Source of the DNA: Megasphaera sp. NM10
GTDB lineage: Bacteria > Bacillota > Negativicutes > Veillonellales > Megasphaeraceae
Direction: 5' to 3'
NCBI RefSeq assembly: GCF_000417505.1
Contig: NZ_APHY01000030.1
Span: 1 to 47,729 of the forward strand
DNA: 47,729 bases
In this document: positions 22,975-31,433 of the stretch, piece after piece
Layout of the letters: every line of letters starts with the position of its first letter
Numbering within the stretch: position 1 is the stretch's first letter
The notes under the pieces: generated by a model
What the model saw: the letters and a program-made list of their open reading frames with translations, nothing else
Told to the model about the DNA's origin: nothing
The model's database searches: none
Translations under genes and position numbers: made by a program

Positions 22975-23068
22975 TAGTTTGTAGCACAGAGTTTGTAGTT
23001 TGCAGTAGATGGCTTTAAATTTAGAACCATTCGCTAAAAACTACAAACTGCAAACTTAATACTCAAAA
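22975..23068. repeat. Heptamer-period inverted array, copy D
   Basis: Left arm: TAGTTTG, TAGCACA, GAGTTTG, TAGTTTG, CAGTAGA. Centre: AAATTTA-GAACCAT (23017-23030) plus 3 bases. Right arm: CTAAAAA, CTACAAA, CTGCAAA, CTTAATA, CTCAAAA. Same architecture and phase step as copies A and B; it abuts the lptG terminator. Confidence 0.75.
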
Positions 23069-23097
23069 GGCGCTGCCTTCATGCGACAGCGCCTTTT
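23065..23097 (-). terminator. Intrinsic terminator of the LPS operon after lptG
   Basis: AAAAGGCGCTG (23065-23075) and CAGCGCCTTTT (23087-23097) form a perfect 11-bp stem, with loop CCTTCATGCGA, the shared core motif. It begins three bases after the lptG stop. Confidence 0.9.
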
Positions 23098-23100
23098 CCC

Positions 23101-24189
23101 TCATTTCGATTTTTTGTAGACTAAGATGACGCCGGCGACGCCACAGATGATGTCCGGCAGGAAGGCGGCGAGGTAGGCCGGTATCTTGCCGCCATTGCCC
23201 AGGGCGTTGCCCAGGGTCATGATGGAATAGTAAATAAAGATAACGACGACACTGATGCCAAAGCCGATGGACGAACTGCCGCGCTGTTTCTGCATCCCCA
23301 GGGGCGCGCCGACGATGGCGCAGACCAGGCTGGCCAGAGGCAGGGCGAAGCGGTTGTACATTTCGACTTTCATCTTATTGGTGTTGACGGAATTCTGGTC
23401 CAAGAGTTTAATCTGTTCCCGCAGTTCGCGGATGGTCAGTTCATCCGGTTTCTTCTGGGATGCATTGATCTTATTCGGCTTCTGCGTAATCGGCAGGGCC
23501 TGGTTCTGGAACTTCAGGGACCGCGTCGTCTGTTCATTGGCCGATACGTCATAGATCATGCCTTCGTGCATGACCCATTTCTGGCCGTTCCAGTCGGCCC
23601 GGTCAGCCTGTTCGACGCGCATGAGCGTATCATTTTCAAATTCCTGGACGGTAATATCCTTGAGCTGCTTCGTGTTGGCGTCGTACTGACGGGCATACAT
23701 GAGGCTGGATATATCGGAGCCCTTGGTGTTCTTGATGATGATATGGTCCTGCGTCGTCGGCGCGACATTGTGCTTTATTTCTTCATTGATGATCGTGTTA
23801 TAGGCGTTGTTGGCCTTGGGCACGACGTATTCGTTGAAGGCCGTCGCCCCGATGGAAATGAAGAAAGCGGCAATGAAAATCGGCATGGCCAGGCGGATGA
23901 AGTTCTGTCCGCCAGCCCGCATGACGATCATTTCACTGGAACTGGAAAGGCGGCCAAAGGCCATGAGCGACCCTAAGAGGACGGACATGGGAAAGGTGAC
24001 GACGATGATCGACGGCATGGCCAGGACGAAGACGCGGAAGGCAGCCCAGGCCGAAGCCCCGTACTGGTTGATGAGGTTGGCAATACGGTAGAGCGTACCC
24101 GTCCCGACGAAGACTGCTGTAAAGGCACAGACGCCGAATAAAAAGGGGCCAATAAATTCTTTTAGTATATATTTATCTAATATTCGCAT
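23101..24189 (-). CDS. lptG: LPS export ABC permease, LptF/LptG family
   Basis: A 362-residue YjgP/YjgQ permease with three N-terminal membrane segments (about residues 10-120), a periplasmic beta-jellyroll (about 130-265) and three C-terminal segments (about 275-360). RILDKYILKEFIGPF is the family start. With LptB it extracts lipopolysaccharide from the inner membrane and passes it to LptC and LptA. Only one permease gene is present, whereas E. coli has lptF and lptG, so it may form a homodimer or have a distant partner. Last gene of the LPS operon, 13 bases after lptB. Confidence 0.9.
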   Translation of the reverse strand: MRILDKYILKEFIGPFLFGVCAFTAVFVGTGTLYRIANLINQYGASAWAAFRVFVLAMPSIIVVTFPMSVLLGSLMAFGRLSSSSEMIVMRAGGQNFIRLAMPIFIAAFFISIGATAFNEYVVPKANNAYNTIINEEIKHNVAPTTQDHIIIKNTKGSDISSLMYARQYDANTKQLKDITVQEFENDTLMRVEQADRADWNGQKWVMHEGMIYDVSANEQTTRSLKFQNQALPITQKPNKINASQKKPDELTIRELREQIKLLDQNSVNTNKMKVEMYNRFALPLASLVCAIVGAPLGMQKQRGSSSIGFGISVVVIFIYYSIMTLGNALGNGGKIPAYLAAFLPDIICGVAGVILVYKKSK

Positions 24190-24202
24190 TCCATACTCCC
24201 TG

Positions 24203-24922
24203 TTACATCCTGAATTCTTCGCCTAAGTAGAATTTCTTGGCTACCGGGTCATTGGCAATCATTTCCGGACTGCCTTCGAGGAGGATCTTCCCTTCACTCA
24301 AGATATAGGCTTTGTCGACGATGCTCAGCGTTTCCCGGACGTTGTGGTCGGTAATGAGGACGCCCATGCCGCGCCGTTTCAAATGGCTGATGATGCCCTG
24401 GATGTCGTTGACGGCCAGGGGGTCGATGCCGGCAAAAGGTTCATCGAGGAGGATAAAGGCCGGGTCCATGACCAGACAGCGGGCGATTTCCACGCGGCGC
24501 CGTTCGCCGCCGGACAGCTGGATACCCAGGCGGTCGCGGAGCTGGGTGATGGAAAATTCTTCCATCAGGGCTTCCACTTTTTCATGCTGCTCCTTCTTGC
24601 TGAGCTTCGTCGTCTCCAGCATGGCCAGGAGGTTGTCTTCGACGGTGAGCTTGCGGAAAATCGACGCTTCCTGAGGCAGATAGCCGATGCCATAGGCCGC
24701 CCGCTTGTGAATGGGCAGGTTGGTGATGTCCTTGCCATCAATGGTTATCTTCCCTGACGTCGGCCGTTCGATGCCGACGATCATGTAGAAAGTCGTCGTC
24801 TTGCCGGCGCCATTCGGTCCCAGGAGACCGACGATCTGGCCCTGGTCGACGCGGATACTGACGCCGTTGACGGCATTTCGTTCTTTATACGCTTTTACGA
24901 GATCTTCAGTCTGAATAAACAT
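24203..24922 (-). CDS. lptB: LPS export ATP-binding protein
   Basis: A 239-residue ABC ATPase. Walker A GPNGAGKTTTFYM (about residues 36-48), Q-loop YLPQEASIFRKL, signature LSGGERRRVEIAR (about 141), Walker B FILLDEPFAGID and H-loop ITDHNVRETLSI are all intact. EASIFRKLTVEDN is typical of LptB. It powers LPS extraction together with LptG. It lies between lptA and lptG. Confidence 0.95.
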   Translation of the reverse strand: MFIQTEDLVKAYKERNAVNGVSIRVDQGQIVGLLGPNGAGKTTTFYMIVGIERPTSGKITIDGKDITNLPIHKRAAYGIGYLPQEASIFRKLTVEDNLLAMLETTKLSKKEQHEKVEALMEEFSITQLRDRLGIQLSGGERRRVEIARCLVMDPAFILLDEPFAGIDPLAVNDIQGIISHLKRRGMGVLITDHNVRETLSIVDKAYILSEGKILLEGSPEMIANDPVAKKFYLGEEFRM

Positions 24923-24937
24923 AGATACCCCTTACGA

Positions 24938-25682
24938 TTACGGATTACTGCCCGGTACGATGACGATAGTCGATCGGCTGCGGGTCTGGACGGAATTATC
25001 GGCCAGGCGGATATCGACATTGTCGCCGTTGAGAGAATTGCCGTTCTGAGTGGCATTGACATTCCCCGTCAAGTGGATGACGCCGTCATTCTGCCCCGGC
25101 GTCTGGGTGTAGACGGCCTGATTGGCATAGGCGATGAGGTTTTCCGCCGGCGATTCGATATGGACGTTGCCCGTACCGATGGCCTTTATCTGCTTGAACC
25201 AGGCGTCGATGTGATCGGCCCACATCTGCGAACCCTGGGCTTCAAGATAGCCGTTGCCCGTGACGATGCCGTAATCCTGGTCGAGATAGTATTCGACTTT
25301 GTCGCCATTGACCTTCTTGTCGCCGTAGACGCCGCGGACGCTGCCTGTAGCGACGACGTAATTCTTGTTGGTCGAATGGACCTTATCGGCGTTGAGCTGC
25401 ATGTCCGGCTGCTGGACCGATACGTTGCCTTCCATGTCTGCTTCGGCGGTCTTCAAGTTATAGACGGCCTTGTTGCCGGTCATCGTAGCCTGGTCGCGGA
25501 CGATGACGACGTTGCCCGTCGCCGTAGCGACCTGGGTCTTACCGTTATATTCCAGCGTGTCTGCCGTGACGGATACGGCCGGGTTGCCGTCATTATCCGC
25601 CGCCAGGGCGCCGGCAGCCGGCAGGATCATGGCCCCCATCGAGAGCGGCAGCTGCCAGTTTCTTTCCAAGTAAATCCATCAT
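24938..25682 (-). CDS. lptA: LptA/OstA-like periplasmic LPS-transport protein, likely frameshift in signal peptide
   Basis: An OstA-domain protein of repeating beta strands (SVTADTLEYNGKTQVATATGNVVIV and similar units across residues 30-240) that bridges LPS through the periplasm. The open frame begins at a weak TTG (25667-25669). The better start is ATG ATG at 25677-25682, with GGGAG seven bases upstream and just two bases after the lptC stop. That frame reads MMDLLGKKLAAAAL and then breaks; removing one G from the G5 run (minus strand, about 25632-25636) joins it to GAMILPAAGALA, giving a normal signal peptide with cleavage near ALA-AD. I therefore suspect a homopolymer error. Without correction the N-terminus is a poor export signal. 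Confidence 0.82.
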
Positions 25683-25684
25683 AG

Positions 25685-26239
25685 TTATTCTCCCTTTGTC
25701 ACCTGCGCATGGCCGGTCAGCGTCACCTTGGTCAGGCTGCTGTCCGTTTCAAAAGCATCGGCTTTGAGCGACGTCTTGTCATGGCGGTCCATGACGACCT
25801 TGCCGCCTTTGATCATACGCGTATCCATATTATAATACACACTGCCGTCGGTCTGCAACGTATCACCCTTATCGGTTTCTGCTTTGACAGGCGGCTTGAT
25901 TTCGATGGTCCGCTTCTGGCGGTCGACGATGCCCTTGTCCGACGTAATGGTCATCTGCGTTCCATCTTCGGCGACGACCAGGGCCTTGGGGTTGGTGAAA
26001 TACATGATCTGCGTGTCCGGGTCGATCTGGATCTTATCGGCTGTCAAGCGCCAGACGAGCTGGCCGTCTTTCTTTTCTTCCAGCTCCGTCCCTTCGAATT
26101 CGACGAGCTTATCCGGGCTGACCATGGGGTCTTCCGTCTTCTGGGGATGCATGAAACTATAGAGCATGACGGCAAAGCCGATGACGGCGATGACGGCAAT
26201 GATGGAGATTTTATTCTTTTTCAGCTTTTCGGCTATCAT
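25685..26239 (-). CDS. lptC: LPS export protein LptC
   Basis: A 184-residue bitopic protein: one membrane helix at about residues 10-28 (KISIIAVIAVIGFAVMLYS), then a periplasmic OstA-like beta fold (LTADKIQIDPDTQIMYFTNPKA, MTITSDKGIVD). It links the LptBG transporter to LptA. The ATG has GGAGG eight bases upstream and overlaps the end of the acyltransferase gene by 29 bases. At 184 residues it is about normal length. Confidence 0.88.
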   Translation of the reverse strand: MIAEKLKKNKISIIAVIAVIGFAVMLYSFMHPQKTEDPMVSPDKLVEFEGTELEEKKDGQLVWRLTADKIQIDPDTQIMYFTNPKALVVAEDGTQMTITSDKGIVDRQKRTIEIKPPVKAETDKGDTLQTDGSVYYNMDTRMIKGGKVVMDRHDKTSLKADAFETDSSLTKVTLTGHAQVTKGE

Positions 26240-27149
26240 CGGTATGCGCCTCCGGTTTCTGCTGCAGTGCTATGATTTCTTCCGGTTCTGTACTCCAGCG
26301 ATGCTGGAACCACAGCCATTCTGTCGGGTGTTCCTTGATGAAATTCTCCGTGACGACGGCCATCTTGCGGGTCATGCAGGCAATGTCTTCGTCCTTGTTG
26401 CCTGTGTCTTCGAAATGCATGATTTCACCGATCATCAAATGGGTATGATGATTTTCGTCGTGGACCGGGAAAATCGGCACGATAGGTGAATGGAACTTCT
26501 GGGCGAACATAGCCGGTCCTTTCGGCGTCGAGCTCATCTTGCCCAAAAAAGGCTGAGGCACGCCGTGGAAGCCGCCGTCCTGGTCGGCCAGGAAACCCAG
26601 GAGTTTCTTGCGCTTCAAGGCACGGGCAGCGATGATCATTTCATTGCCGCCGCGGGCGAAGACTTCCAGTCCCATGTTCTCACGGTTTTCGTTGAGCAGG
26701 CGCGTTACGGCGTCGTTGGCCTGGTTCTTGACGATCGTCGTCGCCGGATAGCCGTAGATGGCCAGGGCGCCGAGCCATTCCCAGTTGCCCATGTGGGCTG
26801 TGAGGACGATGACGCCTTTGCCTTCCTTCATGGCTTCGTCCAGGCGTTCCGGATGGTCCAATGTCACATAGTCCCGGATATTCTCCGGATTGAGATTGGG
26901 CGTATAGAGGATTTCCATGAGCGACTGGCCGAGATTGCGGAAGACGTCGGTCATGATGCGTTCCGCTTCTTCACGGCTGCACTCCATGCCGCGCTGTATC
27001 TGGAAAATACCGCGTTCGCGCTGCTTCTTCATCAGTTTTCCTACGAAAGGGCCTAGTTTGCGACCCAAGGAAATGATAACCGGATAGGGCAGATGACAGA
27101 GAATCTTGCCGAATCCGCGTGCAGCATGATACTGCCATTCCTTACTCAC
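26211..27149 (-). CDS. lpxL: Lipid A biosynthesis acyltransferase (LpxL/HtrB family)
   Basis: Adds a secondary acyl chain to Kdo-lipid A at the inner membrane. The HX4E catalytic motif HMGNWE lies at about residues 118-123 and FLADQDGGFHGVPQPFLGK follows as the family's second block; FHSPIVPIFP and WLWFQHRW complete it. At 312 residues it is full length. There is a hydrophobic N-terminal region but no clear cleavable signal. It lies between kdsC and lptC. Only one late acyltransferase is found in the window, so the acylation pattern is probably simpler than in E. coli, or a second gene is elsewhere. Confidence 0.9.
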   Translation of the reverse strand: MSKEWQYHAARGFGKILCHLPYPVIISLGRKLGPFVGKLMKKQRERGIFQIQRGMECSREEAERIMTDVFRNLGQSLMEILYTPNLNPENIRDYVTLDHPERLDEAMKEGKGVIVLTAHMGNWEWLGALAIYGYPATTIVKNQANDAVTRLLNENRENMGLEVFARGGNEMIIAARALKRKKLLGFLADQDGGFHGVPQPFLGKMSSTPKGPAMFAQKFHSPIVPIFPVHDENHHTHLMIGEIMHFEDTGNKDEDIACMTRKMAVVTENFIKEHPTEWLWFQHRWSTEPEEIIALQQKPEAHTDDSRKAEKE

Positions 27150-27167
27150 AATACAGACTCTCCTTTC

Positions 27168-27704
27168 TTATTGGCGCAACGTAAAGGTCGCGTCGCCAAA
27201 GTACTGGCGCAGGACCTTATCCCAGACATGCTGGCTCTTCAAGATATATTCGGCGAATTCCCGCAAGGCCCCGTGGCCGCCGGGATAGGCCGATACGAAA
27301 GCGGCCGACCGACGGGCTTCTTCGCAGGCATCGAGGGGCGCTGCGCCGAAACCGGCATTGGCAATGAGTTCGACGTCGTTCAGGTCGTCACCCATGTAGG
27401 CCACTTCGTCGAGGGACAGGCCGATTTCACTGCACAACTGCTGCATGGCCAAAAGCTTGCGCGAGCAGTCCTGGAGGACGTAGTCGATATGCAGATCCTT
27501 CGCCCGCTGCTCGACCATGGGTGAGCGGCGGCCTGTGACCAGGGCCGTCTGGATGCCGGCGGCCCGGATCAGGGAAATGCCCATGCCGTCGCGGGCAGAA
27601 AAGCCTTTCATGGCATCGCCCGACGGGCTGTAGTAAATGATGCCGTCCGTCATGACGCCGTCGACGTCGAGGGCCAGCATCTTGATATGTGTCAAAAAGC
27701 TCAT
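27168..27704 (-). CDS. kdsC: 3-deoxy-D-manno-octulosonate 8-phosphate phosphatase
   Basis: Removes phosphate from Kdo-8-phosphate. It is a capless HAD protein of 178 residues: LALDVDGVMTDGIIYYS at about 11-27 carries the nucleophile DVD, ALVTGRRSPMVEQRAKDL motif II, and YMGDDLNDVELI motif IV. Its start touches the kdsD stop (one-base overlap), and kdsA and kdsB lie just upstream, completing the Kdo pathway in one operon. Confidence 0.94.
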   Translation of the reverse strand: MSFLTHIKMLALDVDGVMTDGIIYYSPSGDAMKGFSARDGMGISLIRAAGIQTALVTGRRSPMVEQRAKDLHIDYVLQDCSRKLLAMQQLCSEIGLSLDEVAYMGDDLNDVELIANAGFGAAPLDACEEARRSAAFVSAYPGGHGALREFAEYILKSQHVWDKVLRQYFGDATFTLRQ

Positions 27705-28678
27705 CAGACCACTCCCTGCCGCAGCAAATCGGTAATATGGATCATGCCGACGACTTTGTCATCCTTGTCGACGACAGGCAGGACCGTAATCGGACGGGGC
27801 TGGTTCTTTTCCATGATGTGCAGGGCTTCCGTAGCCAGCTTATGGTTGGCAATGACCCGCGGGTTCTTGGTCATCATGGCGTCGACAGGCCACTGGAGGA
27901 AGTTGGACCCTGTTTCCAGGCCGCGGCGGACGTCGCCGTCGGTGACCAGGCCGACGAGTTTGCCGTCTTCATTGACAACGGATACGGCACCCAGGCCCTT
28001 TTCGGTCATGAGGAACAGGGCATCCTGGACGATGCTGTCTTCGCTGACGACCGGGTTGTCCTGGCCTTTATGCATGACATCGTCGACAGTGAGCAGGAGT
28101 TTCTTGCCCAGGGCTCCGCCGGGATGGAAGATGCCGAACTGTTTCTTGGTGAAATGGTGCTGCGTCAAGAGGACGACAGCCAGGGCATCGCCTAAGGCCA
28201 GAGCCGCCGTCGTACTCGTCGTCGGCGCCAGGCCCAGGGGGCAGGCTTCTTTTTCGACCGATGCGTCGAGGATGATATCGGCATGTTTGGCCAAGGTCGA
28301 ATTGTGATTGCCGACGACGGTGATGAGTTTGGCACCGATGCGCTTGAGCGACGGCAGGATATTGAGTATTTCCACCGTTTCCCCACTGTTCGAGAAGGCC
28401 AGGACGACATCGTCTGCCGTGACCATGCCCAAATCGCCGTGGATGGCTTCTGCCGGATGGAGGAAAATGGACGGCGTCCCCGTACTGGACAAGGTTGCCG
28501 ATACTTTGCGGGCAATGTGGCCGGATTTCCCCATGCCCGTGACGATGACCCGGCCTTTCGATTTCATAATCATGTTGACAGCATTGACGAAGTTCTGGTT
28601 GAGCGTAGGGATCAACTTTTCAATGCCTTGTGCTTCCTGATGGAGCACGTCTTTTGCTTCTTCTAAAATATCCATCAT
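27704..28678 (-). CDS. kdsD: Arabinose-5-phosphate isomerase
   Basis: Interconverts ribulose-5-phosphate and arabinose-5-phosphate, the first Kdo step. Residues about 35-175 form the SIS domain (VIVTGMGKSGHIARKVSATLSSTGTPSIFLHP, GDLGMV, LAFSNSGETVEI); two CBS domains follow at about 205-324. At 324 residues it is full length. It starts 12 bases after kdsA. Confidence 0.94.
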   Translation of the reverse strand: MMDILEEAKDVLHQEAQGIEKLIPTLNQNFVNAVNMIMKSKGRVIVTGMGKSGHIARKVSATLSSTGTPSIFLHPAEAIHGDLGMVTADDVVLAFSNSGETVEILNILPSLKRIGAKLITVVGNHNSTLAKHADIILDASVEKEACPLGLAPTTSTTAALALGDALAVVLLTQHHFTKKQFGIFHPGGALGKKLLLTVDDVMHKGQDNPVVSEDSIVQDALFLMTEKGLGAVSVVNEDGKLVGLVTDGDVRRGLETGSNFLQWPVDAMMTKNPRVIANHKLATEALHIMEKNQPRPITVLPVVDKDDKVVGMIHITDLLRQGVV

Positions 28679-28690
28679 GGTCTCGTCTCC

Positions 28691-29536
28691 TTACCTGTCC
28701 GTGCTTACGCTTTTCTGTGCGATTTCGTTGATAGCCATCATATCGCGGAGGACATCTTCGACCTGCGATAAGTAGAGCATATTCGGCCCGTCGCTGAGGG
28801 CTTCTGCCGGGTTATCGTGTACTTCCATGAAGACGCCGTCGATACCGGCACCGGCAGCGGCTCGTGCCAGGTTGCCGACGAACTGGCGCTGGCCTGCCGA
28901 TTTCGTACCGGCACCGCCCGGCAGCTGGACGCTGTGGGTGGCATCAAAGACGACGGGATAGCCGAAGCTGCGCATAATCGGGAAGGAACGCATGTCGACG
29001 ACGAGGTTGTGATAGCCCAGACTGATGCCCCGTTCGGTGAGCATGATATTTTCATTGCCAGCGTGTTCGATCTTGGCGACGACATTCTTCATGTCTTCCG
29101 GGGCCAGGAACTGACCCTTCTTGACGTTGACACATTTCCCCGTAGCCGCAGCAGCTTCTAGCAAATCGGTCTGACGGCAGAGGAAGGCCGGAATCTGGAT
29201 GACGTCCAGGACTTCAGCAGCCGCTTCGGCCTGGCAGGTTTCGTGGATATCGCTGACGACGGGAACCTGGAGTTCCTTCTTGATGTCAGCCAGGATGCGC
29301 AGGCCTTCTTTCAGGCCCGGTCCACGGTAGGACGTGTAAGACGAGCGGTTCGCCTTATCGAAAGAGGCTTTGAAGATATACGTCAGGCCCAGTTTTTCAC
29401 AGATAGCCTTCATGGTCTTGCCAATAGCCAGGGTCCGTTCGGGATCCTCGATGACACACGGGCCGGCCATGACGAAAAGTTTGCCATCGCCGCCGACAGT
29501 CTGGCTGCCAACCTGAATTCGTTTCACTTTTTCCAT
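28691..29536 (-). CDS. kdsA: 3-deoxy-8-phosphooctulonate synthase
   Basis: Condenses phosphoenolpyruvate with arabinose-5-phosphate. [19 protein letters not shown] (from about residue 21), [33 protein letters not shown] and [15 protein letters not shown] are all present, and the C-terminal [14 protein letters not shown] holds metal and substrate contacts. At 281 residues it is full length. It starts 3 bases after the frame-corrected kdsB stop, with AAAGGGG upstream. Confidence 0.95.
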   Translation of the reverse strand: MEKVKRIQVGSQTVGGDGKLFVMAGPCVIEDPERTLAIGKTMKAICEKLGLTYIFKASFDKANRSSYTSYRGPGLKEGLRILADIKKELQVPVVSDIHETCQAEAAAEVLDVIQIPAFLCRQTDLLEAAAATGKCVNVKKGQFLAPEDMKNVVAKIEHAGNENIMLTERGISLGYHNLVVDMRSFPIMRSFGYPVVFDATHSVQLPGGAGTKSAGQRQFVGNLARAAAGAGIDGVFMEVHDNPAEALSDGPNMLYLSQVEDVLRDMMAINEIAQKSVSTDR

Positions 29537-29539
29537 AGT

Positions 29540-30287
29540 CTATTCCCCTTTATGAGCAGATTCGGCAAAATAACGGCGGATGTGTTCCAGGTCATCCGGC
29601 GTATCGATGCCGATGAATTGGTGATGAGTCTTTATCACTTTTATCTTATAACCATTTTCGAGAACCCGCAACTGTTCCAGGGACTCGACTTTTTCTGCCG
29701 GCGTTTGTTCCATGGCCGCGTACTGCAGGAGAAAATCGCGGCGATAGGCGTAGATACCGATATGCTTATACGGCTGGATGCCCCTTCTTCAAAGGAATGG
29801 CGCGGATACGGATGAGGGAACGCGAGAAATACATGGCTTCATCCTTTTGGTTGAGGACGACTTTGACGGCGCTCGGGTCATCGTATTCGTCTTCCTGCAA
29901 AGGTGCAGCGACCGTCGCCATGGTCAGGTCCGGTTCTGCTTCAAAGGCCCGGCACAAGTCGTCGATGACGTCCGGTGCGATGAGCGGTTCGTCGCCCTGG
30001 ACGTTGACGATGACGTCAGCATCGGGAAAATGGCCGACGGCTTCAGCCAAACGGTCCGTGCCATTGGCGTGGTCTTCGCGGGTCATGACGGCATGGCCGC
30101 CGAAGGTGACGACCGTATCATAGACTTTCGGGTTATCTACGGCGACGACGACAGCCGTCAGTTTCGAGGCCTTGGCAGCCTGTTCATAGACACGCTGTAC
30201 CATCGGTTTGCCGGCAATATCGCACAGCGGCTTGCCCGGCAGGCGCGTCGATGCATAGCGCGATGGGATGATGCATACAAAGTTCAT
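29540..30287 (-). CDS. kdsB: CMP-Kdo synthetase, frameshifted in this sequence
   Basis: Activates Kdo with CTP for Waa[25 protein letters not shown] is the nucleotidyltransferase signature, and [26 protein letters not shown] and [22 protein letters not shown] follow. The open frame stops at 29766 after KKGHPAV, about 75 residues short of the family length. Removing one G from the GGGG at about 29782-29785 gives [37 protein letters not shown] and [17 protein letters not shown], ending at 29540. This restores a complete protein of about 248 residues. The gene is needed for LPS, so an error in the sequence is more likely than real loss. It overlaps lpxK by 4 bases (ATGA). Confidence 0.87.
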
Positions 30288-31429
30288 AGTTTATCCTCCA
30301 ATACTGCTTGCAAAATCGTATCTATCTGGTCCTGCCCTGCTGTGAATTCAATAGTAATGCTCAAGACGTACAGCGGCAGGTCGTATTCCTTGATCAGCGG
30401 CGCCGGCAGTTTGACGGCGTCCTTTTCCGTCGTCACCAAAAGGCAGCCCGTTTCGGCGGCCCTGGCGGCCATGTGGCGGATATCGTCGCGGCTGTAATGG
30501 TGATGGTCTTCATAGCGGAGAGAGCCGGCGACGGTGAAGCCCGCATCGGCCAGGGTCCGTTCAAAGGAAGCCGGGTTTCCTAGGGCCGATATGGCCAGGA
30601 CGGACTGGCCGTCAGGCTGTAAGGCCCCGGAGCCATGGCCCTTTCCGTCATGCCAGGCGGCAAAGGCCAGGCACGAAGACGGCTTGTGGATGGCCATGGC
30701 CACCGGCGCGGCCGGGTTGTACTGGCGCAGCTTGGCGGCGATGGCTTCGGCCCGGTCCTGCGTAATCTGGTCGCCCTTAGTGATGATGAAGGCATCGGCC
30801 CGGCCGAGCTGCTCCATGGGCTCCCGCAGGATGCCCCGCGGCAGGACATGGCCGTTGCCGAAGGGATTGGTCCCGTCGACGAGGACGATGTCCAGGTCAC
30901 GGTACAGCTGCCAGTGCTGAAAGCCGTCGTCGAGGATGAGGACCTGTGTACCGAAGCGTTCGACGGCCAGGCGGCCGCCGAGGGCCCGCTTGCGGCCGAC
31001 CAGGACGGGGATGCCAGGCAGGCTGCGGGCCATGAGGCAGGCTTCATCGCCGCCTTCTTCGGCCGATAGCAGGACGCGCTGTCCATCGGACATGACGGCA
31101 GCGCCGCCATCTTCGCGCTGAGAGCGGTAGCCCCGGTTGAGCAGGGCCACGCGCCAGCCCTGGGATTGCAGGCGCCGGGCCAGCATGCACGCCATCGGCG
31201 TCTTGCCCGTCCCGCCGACAGTGATGTTGCCCAGGCTGATGACGACGGCCGGCGCGTGTTCCTGCCGTTCCGGATGGTCGGCGATGGCGTGATACTTGAC
31301 CAGGACGCCCTTGCGGTAGAGCCAGGCGGCACCGCGCAGCAGGGCCAGGGCCGGCCAGTCCCAGCAGTGATGGGCGCCGCTTCCGGTCAAATAATGGAAA
31401 TAGGCGGCAGCCCAGTTTCGCAAAGCCAT
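30284..31429 (-). CDS. lpxK: Tetraacyldisaccharide 4'-kinase
   Basis: Phosphorylates lipid A disaccharide at the 4' position. SLGNITVGGTGKTPMACMLARRL (from about residue 65) is the LpxK-type Walker A, preceded by a hydrophobic amphipathic N-terminus that binds the membrane. ILDDGFQHWQLYRDLDIVLVDGTNPFG carries the conserved DDGFQH block. GNPASFERTL and YEDHHHYSRDDI follow. At 381 residues it is normal length. It overlaps kdsB by 4 bases and follows waaA by 4. Confidence 0.94.
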   Translation of the reverse strand: MALRNWAAAYFHYLTGSGAHHCWDWPALALLRGAAWLYRKGVLVKYHAIADHPERQEHAPAVVISLGNITVGGTGKTPMACMLARRLQSQGWRVALLNRGYRSQREDGGAAVMSDGQRVLLSAEEGGDEACLMARSLPGIPVLVGRKRALGGRLAVERFGTQVLILDDGFQHWQLYRDLDIVLVDGTNPFGNGHVLPRGILREPMEQLGRADAFIITKGDQITQDRAEAIAAKLRQYNPAAPVAMAIHKPSSCLAFAAWHDGKGHGSGALQPDGQSVLAISALGNPASFERTLADAGFTVAGSLRYEDHHHYSRDDIRHMAARAAETGCLLVTTEKDAVKLPAPLIKEYDLPLYVLSITIEFTAGQDQIDTILQAVLEDKL

Positions 31430-31433
31430 GGGC

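Noticed and set aside
21424-23068. CRISPR-like array
   Set aside because: Units are 7 bases with no unique spacers of 30-40 bases, arms are inverted, and no cas genes are present.
29243-29815. 190-codon plus-strand frame over kdsA/kdsB
   Set aside because: Covers the 3' part of the frame-corrected kdsB, which explains the region better.
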